Source: DASRAU01 sp035638075 (GTDB lineage Bacteria > Acidobacteriota > Polarisedimenticolia > Gp22-AA2). Taken from it: a stretch of 64,000 nt of DNA. Positions 1-9,630 of this stretch are shown one piece after another. Under the pieces are notes generated by a model. That model saw only the letters and a program-made list of their open reading frames with translations, had not been told where the DNA came from and did no database searches. How positions within the stretch are numbered: position 1 is the stretch's first letter; the number at the start of each line of letters is the position of its first letter. The stretch is from positions 39,591-103,590 of the forward strand of contig DASRAU010000017.1 of NCBI GenBank assembly GCA_035638075.1, written 5' to 3'. Position numbers and translations under genes: made by a program.

Positions 1-1
1 C

Positions 2-931
2 GGCGGCTACGAGAAGAAGGCGGGGGTGGTCGGCTGGCTCGTCACCTGGCCGGCGGAGCCGGTGCAGGGTTTCGTCGTCAGCTCGTATCTCCCGTACGTC
101 TACAACTGGTCCACGGGGCGGCCGCTCAAGGGCACCCTGGTTTCGGGGATTCCGCACCAGACGTTCCCCGAAGGGCTCATCGATCAGCTCGAGCAGTACA
201 AGGTCCGGCCGGCAGGCCTCGACCCGGCGCTGGTGGCCCGTTTCTACGATCGCAGCACGCTGCCGAGCCTGACGCCGCTCGACCGGGAGTGCGTCGTCGG
301 CTTCGACTGGAGCCTCGCCAGCGACGAGACCTATCGCCGCGTGGCCCGGCACCTGTTCGACTCGTACCCGGTCGATCTCTTCGCGGTCTACTTCGGCGGC
401 GTGGACGTGGCATCCCACCGCTTCTGGCGCTTCGCCCACCCGCAGGAATTCGACGGGGTCGGGCCCGAGGAGGCGCACGCCCTGGGAGGGGTGATCGACG
501 CCTACTACGCCTGGATCGACGAGGCGCTCGGCGAGTACCTGCGCGCGCTCGGGCCGCGCGACACGCTCGTGGTGCTGTCGGACCACGGCTTCAAGACCGT
601 GCACATCCCCGATCAGCCGGCCACGTCCGGCCATCACCGCCTCGACGGCATCATCGCGATGACAGGACGAGGGGTGACGCGCGGAGGCCGGATCGAGAGG
701 GCCCGCCTGGTGGACGTGCTGCCGACGGTCCTGACGCTGCTCGACCTGCCTCTGGCGCGCACGCTCGAGGGCGCGGTGCCGCGGGGCGCGCTCGAAACCG
801 GTTTCGCGTCGACGCATGGCCGCAGGCAGGTCGCCGACTACGCCGGCTCCCTTCCGGCGCCGGCCGAGGACGCCTCCGACGTGGATGCCAACGTGCTCGA
901 GCGGCTGCGCTCGCTCGGCTACATCCGCTGA
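2..931 (+). CDS. Type I phosphodiesterase / alkaline phosphatase-superfamily hydrolase (5' end outside window)
   Basis: The reading frame is open from the first bases of the window, so the N-terminus is missing. The visible 310 or so residues contain the C-terminal half of an alkaline-phosphatase-superfamily fold: an FAVYFGGVDVASH segment and, later, VVLSDHGFKT, where Asp and His would be metal ligands, followed by a distal SGHHRLDG histidine cluster. These are the usual metal-binding motifs of type I phosphodiesterase/nucleotide pyrophosphatase-like enzymes. The protein ends in an LRSLGYI tail that recurs on such hydrolases in Acidobacteriota-like genomes. The substrate cannot be told from sequence. 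A tRNA gene follows 37 bp downstream. Confidence 0.75.
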   Translation, partial: GGYEKKAGVVGWLVTWPAEPVQGFVVSSYLPYVYNWSTGRPLKGTLVSGIPHQTFPEGLIDQLEQYKVRPAGLDPALVARFYDRSTLPSLTPLDRECVVGFDWSLASDETYRRVARHLFDSYPVDLFAVYFGGVDVASHRFWRFAHPQEFDGVGPEEAHALGGVIDAYYAWIDEALGEYLRALGPRDTLVVLSDHGFKTVHIPDQPATSGHHRLDGIIAMTGRGVTRGGRIERARLVDVLPTVLTLLDLPLARTLEGAVPRGALETGFASTHGRRQVADYAGSLPAPAEDASDVDANVLERLRSLGYIR

Positions 932-968
932 ATCGTGCTAGAGTTCGGCTTCCTTCAAGACCGCGCGT

Positions 969-1044
969 GGGGCGTTAGCTCAGCTGGGAGAGCGCAAGGC
1001 TGGCAGTCTTGAGGTCGGGGGTTCGATCCCCCCACGCTCCACCA
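969..1044 (+). tRNA. tRNA-Ala (anticodon GGC)
   Basis: A full cloverleaf can be drawn. The 7-bp acceptor stem is GGGGCGT with ACGCTCC, the D stem is GCTC/GAGC, the anticodon stem is CAAGG/TCTTG around the loop CTGGCAG (anticodon GGC), and the T stem is GGGGG/CCCCC around TTCGATC. The 3' CCA is encoded. It reads alanine GCC/GCU codons, suitable for this GC-rich genome. Confidence 0.95.
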
Positions 1045-1060
1045 CGCGATCCCCTTCCGA

Positions 1061-3592
1061 CTAGCGGGTGCTACCCCGGCGATCCTCGGCGACGGCCCGC
1101 GGCTTGACCCGATCGCGGCGGCCCTTGGTGGCTTCGCGCGACTTGCGGGTCTCGGCCTCGACCACGGCGTTCGGGGCGAGGACGAGGGGGCTCAGGGCGG
1201 CGGCGAGGACCTCGGCGATGTCCTTGACGAAGATCAGGGTCAGACCCTTGCGCAGGTGCTCCGGGACGTCGGCGAGATCCTTCTCGTTGCGGGACGGCAT
1301 CAGGACGGTCTCGATGCCGGCGCGCCGCGCCGCGAGGATCTTCTCCTTGATGCCGCCCACCGGCAGGACCTTGCCGCGCAGGGTGATTTCGCCCGTCATC
1401 GCGGTCTGGTGCCGCACCGGCCGGTTCGACATGAGGGATGCGATAGCCGAGGCAATGGTGATGCCGGCCGAGGGACCGTCCTTGGGGATGGCCCCGGCCG
1501 GGACGTGGATGTGCAGGTCGTACTTCTCGAAGGCGTCCGCCTCGATCTTGAGCTCGACCGCGTGCGCCTTGACGAACGACAGGGCCGCCTGAGCCGACTC
1601 CTTCATGACGTCGCCGAGCTGCCCGGTGATCTGCAGTCCGCCGCCGCCCTTCATGCGGGTCGCCTCGATGAACAGGATGTCTCCGCCCGAGGCGGTCCAG
1701 GCGAGGCCGGTGGCGACGCCGATCTCGTCCTCGCGCTCCGCCATCTCCGGGATGTAGACGACCGGTCCGAGGAACTCCTGGAGATCGGCCGGCGCGACCT
1801 GGCGCGGCTTGGCCTTCCCCATGGCGATCTCCTTCGCCACCTTGCGGCAGATCGTGGCGATCTGCTGCTCGAGCTTGCGCAGCCCCGAGTCGGCGGTGTA
1901 GCCGTGGATCATCTCGGCCAGCGCCTCGTCGGAGATGCCGAGCTGCTGGAGCGTCAGGCCGTGCGCGTCGATCTGCCTCGGGATCAGGTACTGGCGCGCG
2001 ATGTCCATCTTCTCCTCCTCGACGTAGCCGGGGAGGTGGAGGATTTCCATGCGGTCACGAAGCGGCTCCGGGATGGTGTCGAGCCGGTTGGCCGTCGTCA
2101 CGAACATCACCCGCGACAGGTCGAACGGCAGGTCGAGGTAGAGATCCGTGAAGGTCGAGTTCTGCTCCGGGTCGAGGACCTCGAGGAGCGCCGACGCCGG
2201 GTCTCCCCGGAAATCCGAACCGATCTTGTCCACCTCGTCGATCATGAAGAGGGGATTGCGGGTGCCGGCGCGCCGCAGGCTCTGGACGATCTTCCCGGGC
2301 ATGGCGCCGACATAGGTCCGGCGGTGACCGCGGATCTCCGCCTCGTCACGCATCCCGCCGACGCTCATGCGGACGAACTTGCGCCCCAGCGCCTCGGCGA
2401 TCGACCGGCCGAGGGAGGTCTTGCCGGTCCCCGGCGGGCCGTAGAAGCAGAGGATCGGGCTCTTCATGTCCTTCTTGAGCTGGCGCACCGCCAGGAACTC
2501 GAGGATGCGGTCCTTCACCTTCTCGAGGCCGTAGTGATCGCGGTCGAGGATCTTCGCCGCCTCGCGCACGTCGAGGCGATCCACCGTCTCGGTGGACCAG
2601 GGGAGCGTCGCCAGCCAGTCGAGGTAGGTGGTGATGACGGTGTACTCGGCCGAAGCCGGGTTCACCATCTCGAGACGCCCCAGCTCCTTGTCCGCCTCCT
2701 TGCGGGCCTCCTCGGGGAGGACTGCCCGGTCGAGCTTGTCGCGCAGGTCGCGCACCGCCGCGGCGGTTTCGCTCTCCTCGCCCAGCTCCTTGCGGATGAC
2801 CTTCATCTGCTCGCGCAGGAAGTACTCGCGCTGCGCCTTGCGGATCTCGTCCTCGGTCTGCTCCTTGATCTCCTGGCCCGCCTTGGCCAGCCCGATCGAC
2901 TTCTCGATCAGCCGGATGCCGACCTTGAGCCGGTCGATCGGGTTGATCGTCTGGAGGATCTCCTTCTTCTCCTCGAGCTCGAAGTTCAGGTGGTTGGCCA
3001 CCTGGTCCGCGAGGTTCCCGGGCCCCGTCAGGTTGTTCTTGATGAGGTTGAGGATCTCGCCGGGGACGCGCGGGTCGAGCTGGATGAGGTTCTCCATCAG
3101 GTGCAGGGCGTTGCCCATGAGGAGATTCGCCTCCATCGACTCCACTTCGCGCTCGTCGATGCAGGCGACCCGGGCCTTGAGGTACGGCTCGGTCTGGAGG
3201 TACTCGGCGATGCGGAAGCGACGCAGGCCGAGCAGGATGATCTGGATGGTGTTGCCGGAGACGTTCAGCTTGTTGACCAGGCGCGCGGCGACGCCGATGC
3301 CCGACAGCTCCTCGATGGGCGGCACCTCGATCGAGGTGCTCTTCTGCACCACGAGCCCGAGGATCGACTCCGGCTCCATGTCGCGGATGAGGCTGAGGTT
3401 CTTCTTGCGGACAACCTGGAGGTTCACCACCATCTGCGGGAAGACGACCGTCGAGGCGAGCGGGATGATCGGCAGCTCGGACGGGATGTCGCACTCCAGG
3501 AGCTCCGGAGAGGGCCTCACGGAGGCAGGCGTGATCTTCTCGCCCGCCACCAGTTTCGGATCGGCGGGCCCCTTGCCTTTGGGAGCTGTCAT
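1061..3592 (-). CDS. lon: ATP-dependent protease Lon
   Basis: Cytosolic AAA+ serine protease that degrades misfolded and regulatory proteins. An N-terminal substrate-binding (LAN) domain covers roughly residues 35-240. The ATPase has the P-loop GPPGTGKT at about residues 385-392 and a FMIDEVDKI Walker B. The C-terminal protease has catalytic Ser708 in KDGPSAG and Lys751 in GGIKEK. At 843 residues it is full length, with an extra basic tail of about 40 residues. I chose the ATG at 3592 because TGAGG lies just upstream, overlapping the stop of speB; an upstream in-frame ATG at 3625 would lie inside speB. It is probably co-transcribed with pdaD and speB. Confidence 0.97.
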   Translation of the reverse strand: MTAPKGKGPADPKLVAGEKITPASVRPSPELLECDIPSELPIIPLASTVVFPQMVVNLQVVRKKNLSLIRDMEPESILGLVVQKSTSIEVPPIEELSGIGVAARLVNKLNVSGNTIQIILLGLRRFRIAEYLQTEPYLKARVACIDEREVESMEANLLMGNALHLMENLIQLDPRVPGEILNLIKNNLTGPGNLADQVANHLNFELEEKKEILQTINPIDRLKVGIRLIEKSIGLAKAGQEIKEQTEDEIRKAQREYFLREQMKVIRKELGEESETAAAVRDLRDKLDRAVLPEEARKEADKELGRLEMVNPASAEYTVITTYLDWLATLPWSTETVDRLDVREAAKILDRDHYGLEKVKDRILEFLAVRQLKKDMKSPILCFYGPPGTGKTSLGRSIAEALGRKFVRMSVGGMRDEAEIRGHRRTYVGAMPGKIVQSLRRAGTRNPLFMIDEVDKIGSDFRGDPASALLEVLDPEQNSTFTDLYLDLPFDLSRVMFVTTANRLDTIPEPLRDRMEILHLPGYVEEEKMDIARQYLIPRQIDAHGLTLQQLGISDEALAEMIHGYTADSGLRKLEQQIATICRKVAKEIAMGKAKPRQVAPADLQEFLGPVVYIPEMAEREDEIGVATGLAWTASGGDILFIEATRMKGGGGLQITGQLGDVMKESAQAALSFVKAHAVELKIEADAFEKYDLHIHVPAGAIPKDGPSAGITIASAIASLMSNRPVRHQTAMTGEITLRGKVLPVGGIKEKILAARRAGIETVLMPSRNEKDLADVPEHLRKGLTLIFVKDIAEVLAAALSPLVLAPNAVVEAETRKSREATKGRRDRVKPRAVAEDRRGSTR

Positions 3593-3599
3593 GGGAACC

Positions 3600-4490
3600 T
3601 CAGGAGCCTTTGCGGCCCTCTGCAAAGAAGCGGTAGGCGATGACCTTGTAGACGAGCTTCGCCACGAGGAAATCGCTGGACGCGTCGTGCTGGAGCGGTC
3701 TCAGCTCGTTGACGTCGAAGCCGACGACCGTCTTCCTCCGGCACAGGGCGCGGATGAATTCGAGCGTCTCGTACCATCCGGGCCCTCCAGGCTCCGGGGT
3801 TCCGGTTGCCGGCAGAATCGATGGATCGAAGTAATCGACGTCAATCGTAAGGTATATCTCGTCTGTCAGGTGGTCAACCTGTTTCAGGGCGGTTTCCGGG
3901 CTCCGGAGGAACTCCTTCCCGGAGACGATCCGGAGCTTTTTCGCCGCGATGAACTCCGCCTCCTCCTGGCAGAAGGAGCGGATCCCGACCTGGAGGGTGG
4001 GGATGCGCCCGGCGAAGTGCCGCATGATGCAGGCGTGGTTGTACTCCGACCCCTCGAAGGACTTGCGCAGGTCCCCGTGGGCGTCGAGCTGGACGACCGA
4101 CAGCTTCGGATACTTCTTCTCGTAGGCCTTGATCGCCCCGATCGAGACGCTGTGCTCGCCGCCCAGGACGACCGGCATCTTGCCCATCGCCAGGTAGCGC
4201 GAGACGACCTCCTCGACCTTGCCGGCCATCACCTCGGGCGGGTCGTCGTTGCCGGAGACCGGATCGGCCGTGTGGATGCCGATGCCGGTGGCGTCGAGGT
4301 TCAGCTCTTCGTCCCACAGCTCCATGTGACGCGACGCCTCGATGATGGCCGCGGGGCCGTCGGCGGTGCCGTGCTGGTAGGAGCAGGTCCGGTCGTAGGG
4401 GACCGGGACCATGACGATGCGGGCGTTCTCGAGACTGGCCTGCGCGGGTTCGAGGGCGCCGAAGCCCGGCGCGACCCCCGCGTCGCTCAC
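3600..4490 (-). CDS. speB: Agmatinase (ureohydrolase family)
   Basis: Hydrolyses agmatine to putrescine and urea. The 296-residue length matches the family. The Mn-binding signatures are all present: GGEHS at about residue 110, DAHGD at about residue 136, and IDVDYFDPS further on. The start is taken as the GTG at 4490, because its GTGA sequence overlaps the TGA of pdaD by four bases, a typical translational-coupling arrangement; an upstream ATG in the same frame lies well inside pdaD. The preceding gene supplies agmatine, so the substrate is well supported over other ureohydrolases such as arginase or formiminoglutamase. Confidence 0.93.
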   Translation of the reverse strand: MSDAGVAPGFGALEPAQASLENARIVMVPVPYDRTCSYQHGTADGPAAIIEASRHMELWDEELNLDATGIGIHTADPVSGNDDPPEVMAGKVEEVVSRYLAMGKMPVVLGGEHSVSIGAIKAYEKKYPKLSVVQLDAHGDLRKSFEGSEYNHACIMRHFAGRIPTLQVGIRSFCQEEAEFIAAKKLRIVSGKEFLRSPETALKQVDHLTDEIYLTIDVDYFDPSILPATGTPEPGGPGWYETLEFIRALCRRKTVVGFDVNELRPLQHDASSDFLVAKLVYKVIAYRFFAEGRKGS

Positions 4491-5032
4491 GGGATGAGGA
4501 CCGCGGCGCCCACCACGGTGGTCCACCAGCCGCGCTTGTCTCCCACCGCCGACTGGCTCACGTTGATGGTCCGGTAGATGTCATTGCTGATCTTCCAGAT
4601 CTCCTTGCGCTCATCGTAGGACGAGTCCGGATCGAATTCGACCCCGGTGATCGTCGCCAGCATCTGCGCCGCCAGGTCCTCGGCGTAATCCCCGGCCACC
4701 TCCTCGGTCTGGCCGTAGGAGTGGTGCTCGCTGAGGTAGCCGTGGTGCGTGGACTTCGACGGGATGGCGATGCCGATCGAGGCCGCGATGAGCCGGTGCG
4801 GCTCGTTGGTCTCCGACTGGCTCATGACGCAGAAGACCACTTCGCCCGCGCGCAGGAATTTCAGCCCCTGCGACTTCGGGATGATCTTGCAGCCGGGCGG
4901 GAAGATGCTGCTCACGCGGACGAGGTTGAAGTTGGCGATGCCGGCGTCGCGGAGCGCCATCTCGAAGGAGTTGAGCTTCTCCTTGTGACGCCCGACCCCT
5001 TTGGTCAGGAAGATCTTCTTGGACACGAACAT
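4487..5032 (-). CDS. pdaD: Pyruvoyl-dependent arginine decarboxylase
   Basis: Decarboxylates arginine to agmatine using a pyruvoyl group made by self-cleavage of the proenzyme. The 181-residue product has the family's cleavage region, VRVSSIFPPG at residues 38-47, with Ser41-Ser42 as the expected scission point. It also has the conserved SETNEPHRLIAASIGIAIP block. The ATG at 5032 has GGAGG about 11 bases upstream. It is the first gene of a pdaD-speB-lon run and sits behind a strong minus-strand promoter at 5089-5117. This family is typical of archaea and some bacteria, replacing the PLP-dependent SpeA of enterobacteria. Confidence 0.95.
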   Translation of the reverse strand: MFVSKKIFLTKGVGRHKEKLNSFEMALRDAGIANFNLVRVSSIFPPGCKIIPKSQGLKFLRAGEVVFCVMSQSETNEPHRLIAASIGIAIPSKSTHHGYLSEHHSYGQTEEVAGDYAEDLAAQMLATITGVEFDPDSSYDERKEIWKISNDIYRTINVSQSAVGDKRGWWTTVVGAAVLIP

Positions 5033-5061
5033 CCCGGTCGAGCCTCCATTGTAAGTGGATT

Positions 5062-5076
5062 GGGGGGGACCCCCCC
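5062..5076 (-). other. G7/C7 hairpin in the pdaD leader
   Basis: Seven Gs, one A and seven Cs form a perfect inverted repeat, in the transcribed leader between the predicted promoter and the pdaD ribosome-binding site. It could stabilise the 5' end or influence translation. There is no U tract, so it is not a classical terminator. Confidence 0.5.
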
Positions 5077-5088
5077 GTTGCGCGCGCC

Positions 5089-5117
5089 TTTATACAGAAA
5101 GAGGATGGGGATGACAA
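5089..5117 (-). promoter_or_regulatory. Sigma-70-type promoter for pdaD-speB-lon
   Basis: On the minus strand, TTGTCA (-35) is separated by exactly 17 bp from TATAAA (-10). Each differs from consensus by one base. It lies about 60 bp upstream of the pdaD start and is the best housekeeping-type promoter seen in this part of the window. Confidence 0.7.
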
Positions 5118-5218
5118 TGGCCGCTTGACGTTCAGCCAGAGGCCCGCTTACCCTCCGCGCCACCACAAGGACGCCACATGCCCCACGCCACGACCCGGGA
5201 CAGGACGAGGCTCGGCCG

Positions 5219-6076
5219 ATGACCTCGGACGAGCAGGGCTACGGCCTCAGCCTCGAGCCGGACCGGACCAGCCGCCACAGCCTCGGCATCCACGCCTCGC
5301 CGGCCGAGGTGTACCGGGCGCTGACCGACCCGGACGAGCTGGTCCGCTGGTTCGTCTCCGAGGCCAGCGTGGACATCCAGCCGGGCGGGGCGTTCCGGTG
5401 GGTGTTCGGCCAGGCCAGCGGCGACCCGGGACCTTCTCCTCTCGTGACCACCGGCCTGATCCTCTCGGTGGCGAAGCAGGAATCGTTGAAGATGCGGGCC
5501 CTCATCGAGGACCTCGAGACCGAGATCGAATTCCGCATCGACCCGTGGCGCGACGGCGCGGTCCTCACGGTGGGCCACAGCGGCTTCCCCGGCGACGAGG
5601 AGTGGGACGACACCTTCCGCGCCCTCGACCGCGGCTGGCAGACGGAGCTGCACGTCCTCAAGGTGTACCTCGAGCGGGCGCGCGGCATGACGCGGCTGGC
5701 CGAGCGGCACGAGCGTCGCGTCAAGGCGGCGCCCGAGGCGCTCTTCCACGCCTTCACCACCCAGGCGGGGCTGGCGGCATGGCTCGCCGATCGCGCCGCC
5801 ATCGAGGCCACGCCGGGCGGGGAGTTCCTGCTCGAGTGGGACGGCCGCAGCCCCCTGCGCGGGCACCTCGCGGCCTGCGACCCGGATCGCTTCCTGCTCC
5901 TCGCCTGGGAAGGCGAGCGGCCCTCGCTCGTCCGCGTGCACCTCGATTCCGACGGGGACGGCGACACGGGGCCGGTCGAGCTGACGCTCGATCACATCCT
6001 CTTCACACCCGCCGGGAGCGCGCCCGAGCGCTTCGACTGGGACGCGGCGCTGCGCCGCCTCGAGAAGAGTCTCTAG
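5219..6076 (+). CDS. Tandem SRPBCC (AHSA1/START-like) domain protein
   Basis: This 285-residue protein contains two copies of the Aha1-C-like/START fold, at about residues 20-150 and 160-285. Both have the family pattern: an Ala-Ser/Ala-Pro-Glu helix start, a short YRALTDPDEL- or FHAFTTQAGL-type helix, a following Trp, and a PGG turn. Such domains bind hydrophobic ligands or Hsp90-like partners, but the ligand here is unknown. The ATG at 5219 has GAGG nearby. The gene converges on addA and their ends overlap by four bases. There is no signal peptide, so it is likely cytosolic. Confidence 0.8.
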   Translation: MTSDEQGYGLSLEPDRTSRHSLGIHASPAEVYRALTDPDELVRWFVSEASVDIQPGGAFRWVFGQASGDPGPSPLVTTGLILSVAKQESLKMRALIEDLETEIEFRIDPWRDGAVLTVGHSGFPGDEEWDDTFRALDRGWQTELHVLKVYLERARGMTRLAERHERRVKAAPEALFHAFTTQAGLAAWLADRAAIEATPGGEFLLEWDGRSPLRGHLAACDPDRFLLLAWEGERPSLVRVHLDSDGDGDTGPVELTLDHILFTPAGSAPERFDWDAALRRLEKSL

Positions 6077-9000
6077 GCGGGGAAGAGGCGCCCCTGGGCC
6101 GGGGGCTGCGAGCCCTGGGCCCGCCTGCCGCCGGTGGCCGGCGCCCCGATGGCGGCCGGCACTTCGACCACCGCGCCGCTCCGCACGAAGAGGATTTCGC
6201 CGCGCACCGTCTCGCCCGGCAGGACACGCGCCAGCGCCTGGACGTACAGGCCGATCTGGCCGTGGTAGGGAAGCGCCGCCCCGGCGGGATCCCCCTCGAC
6301 CAGCTCCGTCTTGTAGTCGGCGACGACGACGCCGCCGGCCTCCCGGAAGACGACGTCGCACGAGCCGCTCCAGGCCTGGCCGCGCTCGTCCCGGTGCAGG
6401 ATCGGGGCCTCGCGCGCCAGGATCGCCGCGGAGGCCAGCCGCGCGGGAAGCGTCGAACGGGCGAATCCCTGGACGATGTCGCGGATCCCGGCTTCGACGC
6501 GGGCGGCGAGGCGGTCGCGCCCAAGGGGGGAGGACTCCCGCGCCAGGTGATCGCGCGCGATCGCCGTCGCGGCGCGCAGCAGCGCGTCGGTGTCGCCGGG
6601 CTGGAGGACCGCGGCCAAGGCCGCGTGCACCGCCGAACCGGCGAGCCGCGCGACCAGGCGCGGGTCGGTCGCAGGAGCGCGGCGCGGGCGGCGGCGCTCC
6701 GGTTCGACCGCCTCCACGGCCTCCGCTCTTTCGATCGTGTCCGAGGGGGAGGCGAGCGGCGTGCGGCAGGCGGCGGCGAAAGCGGCGGCGGCCGCGTCGT
6801 GGCGCCCGGCGGCTTCGACCAGCTCCACCGGATCGACGGCCACGGGCTCGGCGCCGGGAGCGCGCGCGGGGCGCACGATGCGGTGTTCGACCTCGCCCTC
6901 GAGACGAAGCCCTTCCGCGGCGAGATTCCCATCCGGATCGGGGGCGCAGTCGAAGACGGAGAGCCGGTCGCGCCACGGCGCCTTGCGGTCGCGGCGGCTG
7001 TTCACGAGGACCAGCTCCTCGCGCGCGCGGGTGCAGGCGACGTAGAAGACCCGGCGCTCTTCGGCCTCTTCGTGCCGCGCCTGCTCGATCTCGAAGAGCG
7101 CGCGCGCCGAGCTCGTCCGGCGGTCGTCCAGGATGATCGCCGCACCGATGCGGCCGTCGAGCTCGAAGCCGGCCACCTCCCCCCCGGACGGGCGGGCGGC
7201 GCTCTCGATGCGGCCGAGATCGGGGACGAAGACGACTTCGAACTCGAGACCCTTCGCCTTGTGCACCGTGAGGAGGCGCACGGCATCGAGCGTCTCGTCG
7301 GCGAGCGGCCCGCGATCCTCTTCGTTCGCAAAAGAGATCTGGAGCTGCGCGAGGAGGTCCTGGAGGGAGAGCCCCTCGGCGGCCAGCGCCCCGGCCCGAT
7401 CGGCGCACCGGCGGAGCCGGGCGACGCGCTCGGAGCCATCGTAGGCCGCGGCGTGCAGGGCGAGGAGCGGCGTCTCCGCGAGCGCCCGCGCGATCAGTGC
7501 GCCCGGGGGCAGGACCGTGGCCAGGCGGCGGAACGCCTCGAGACGCTCGAAGGCGCGATGCAGCGCCGGGAACGCCTGCGCATCGGGCAGCGAGGAGCCC
7601 GCCTCGCGCGGCGCGAGGCGATGTCCCGCGGCAGTGAAGCGCTGCAGCTCCCGATCGGGCACGGCGCCGAGCGCCGACCGCAGCACGGCGAGGAGCGCCG
7701 GGGCGTCGTTCGGCGATGCCGCCGCGCGCAGCCACGACACCAGGTCGATCACCTCCGGCCTGCCGGCGAAATCGCGCGCCCCCTCGACGAGGCAGGGGAC
7801 ACCGGCCTGGTGCAGCGCGCGCGCATAGAGGTCGACGTGGGTCGAGGCGCGGAAGAGCAGGGCGAAGTCGCGCGGCCGGCGCGCAGGCGCCGCGCGGCCT
7901 TCGAGCCGGGCCCGGATCGTCTCCGCGATGGCCTGGGCCTCGGCCCGGCGTCCCGCGTCGGCTCCTTCGCCTTCCGGATCCACCGACCAGACCGCAACGC
8001 GCGCGGATGCCCCTGGCGGATCCGGCGCCAGTGCCGATCGGAGCGGGACGTAGGGAGGAGCGTGATCGTCGGTCCAGGCGAGATCCGAGGGATCGCGCGC
8101 CTCGCGCCCGAGCCAGCCGGCGAACAGCCGGTTGATCGGGCGCAGCAGCCGCTCGGGGCTCCGGAAGGACGCGCTCAGATCGAGGAGCACGGCGCCGCTT
8201 CCCCTCAGACGCTCGACGGCGCGGCGGAAGGCGGCGATGTCGGCGCCACGGAAGCGGTAGATCGACTGCTTCGGGTCGCCGACGATGAACAGCCGGCCGG
8301 CTTCGAGCTCGCCGCTCCACGCGTCCACCGGGGCCGGAACCGGTGCGCGGCCGGCTTCGTCTCCGTGCCCGCCGCCCGCGGGCTCGCGCCTCGCCAGGAG
8401 GAAGAGCACCTCGTACTGCAGCGGGTCGGTGTCCTGGAACTCGTCCACCAGGATCTGCCGGAAACGCGCCGCCGCCTGCCGGCGGGCGTGCGGGTCGCGC
8501 GCCAGGAGGTCGCGCGCCAGGCGGAGCATCGCCTCGAACGGCACCAGGCCGGCCCCGAGAGCCTGGGCGCGCGCCTGCTGCGCGAGCGGAGCGGCCACCC
8601 GCTGCGCCCGCTCCACCGCGACGTCGTCGACGCGGGCCAGGACCTTGAGGAGGTCGAGGGCGCGGCGCGCCGTCTCACGCACCTCGGAGGCGTCCTCCTC
8701 CGTCAGCTTCGTGCCCGCCGCCGGGACGGAGCGCGTCTCCTCCACCAGGCGGGCGGCCGAGGCGGCGCAGGATCGCTCGTTCTGCAGGACCGCCGCCAGC
8801 TCGCGCGCCGCCGCCTCGAGGAAGCGGGTCATGCTGGGGGTCGTCGGCAGTCCCCGCCCCTGGAACGACCGGAGCGAGGCGAGCACGGGCGCGATCACGC
8901 CGGCGAAGATCCGCCCTCCGGCGGGAAGCGCGGCCGCGAAGGCCTCGTCCGGGAGCGGCGACTGCGCGAGCGCGCGGCCGAGATGGAGGATCGCTCCCGG

Positions 9001-9630
9001 GCCGACCTCGTTCTGCATCGCCTCGATCCAGGGCGCCGCTCGGCGGCCGGGGCCGTCCGGGCCGCGCAGGAACCGATCCCACGAGACGTCGAGGAGCCGC
9101 TCGAGCGAGGCCTCCTCGCCGACCGCCGCGCGCGGATCGATGCCGGCGGCGCGCGGGTGCCGGCGCAGCAGATCGAGGCAGAAGGCGTGGATGGTGCCGA
9201 CCGAGGCGGCATCGAGTCCGGCGAGAGCGGCGAGCACGCGCCCGCGGATCTCCCCGGGCTCCTCTCCCCGGGCGCGCAGCCAGTCCCAGGAGCGGTCGGC
9301 GTCCTCGGCCGGGTCGATCGGATCGCGGGAGCCCCCGGTGCGGCGGAGCAGGCGATCGAGCCCGTCGCCCAGGCGCAGGCGCAGCTCGGCCGCAGCCTTC
9401 TCGGTGAAGGTGATGAGGGCGAGCGATTCGAGATCCGCCGCGCCCGATCCGACGAGGTTCAAGGTGCGCTCGACGAGGATCGCCGTCTTGCCGGTCCCGG
9501 CGCCGGCGGTGACCACGATGTTCGGCGCGAAATCGGTCGTGGCGCGGCGTCGGGCGCCGGCGTCGGGCACCTGGCGTCCGGCGCCTGCCGCCGCGCGCGG
9601 CGCCGGCGGATCGGGCGGGCGTCCGGTCAT
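6073..9630 (-). CDS. addA: AddA-like UvrD/RecB helicase-nuclease
   Basis: ATP-dependent 3'-5' helicase and nuclease subunit that processes double-strand breaks for recombination together with AddB. The Walker A sequence GAGTGKT is at residues 43-49 and the superfamily-1 motif II is VDEFQDTDPLQ. The late helicase motif HKAKGLEFEVV is present. A C-terminal PD-(D/E)XK nuclease has GSCDVVF and VVADYKTE. At 1185 residues it is the usual AddA size. It overlaps addB by four bases (ATGA), which argues for one heterodimer. The short N-terminus before the P-loop is rich in Pro and Ala and lacks an obvious Q motif, so the true start may be a little downstream. Confidence 0.88.
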   Translation of the reverse strand: MTGRPPDPPAPRAAAGAGRQVPDAGARRRATTDFAPNIVVTAGAGTGKTAILVERTLNLVGSGAADLESLALITFTEKAAAELRLRLGDGLDRLLRRTGGSRDPIDPAEDADRSWDWLRARGEEPGEIRGRVLAALAGLDAASVGTIHAFCLDLLRRHPRAAGIDPRAAVGEEASLERLLDVSWDRFLRGPDGPGRRAAPWIEAMQNEVGPGAILHLGRALAQSPLPDEAFAAALPAGGRIFAGVIAPVLASLRSFQGRGLPTTPSMTRFLEAAARELAAVLQNERSCAASAARLVEETRSVPAAGTKLTEEDASEVRETARRALDLLKVLARVDDVAVERAQRVAAPLAQQARAQALGAGLVPFEAMLRLARDLLARDPHARRQAAARFRQILVDEFQDTDPLQYEVLFLLARREPAGGGHGDEAGRAPVPAPVDAWSGELEAGRLFIVGDPKQSIYRFRGADIAAFRRAVERLRGSGAVLLDLSASFRSPERLLRPINRLFAGWLGREARDPSDLAWTDDHAPPYVPLRSALAPDPPGASARVAVWSVDPEGEGADAGRRAEAQAIAETIRARLEGRAAPARRPRDFALLFRASTHVDLYARALHQAGVPCLVEGARDFAGRPEVIDLVSWLRAAASPNDAPALLAVLRSALGAVPDRELQRFTAAGHRLAPREAGSSLPDAQAFPALHRAFERLEAFRRLATVLPPGALIARALAETPLLALHAAAYDGSERVARLRRCADRAGALAAEGLSLQDLLAQLQISFANEEDRGPLADETLDAVRLLTVHKAKGLEFEVVFVPDLGRIESAARPSGGEVAGFELDGRIGAAIILDDRRTSSARALFEIEQARHEEAEERRVFYVACTRAREELVLVNSRRDRKAPWRDRLSVFDCAPDPDGNLAAEGLRLEGEVEHRIVRPARAPGAEPVAVDPVELVEAAGRHDAAAAAFAAACRTPLASPSDTIERAEAVEAVEPERRRPRRAPATDPRLVARLAGSAVHAALAAVLQPGDTDALLRAATAIARDHLARESSPLGRDRLAARVEAGIRDIVQGFARSTLPARLASAAILAREAPILHRDERGQAWSGSCDVVFREAGGVVVADYKTELVEGDPAGAALPYHGQIGLYVQALARVLPGETVRGEILFVRSGAVVEVPAAIGAPATGGRRAQGSQPPAQGRLFPA

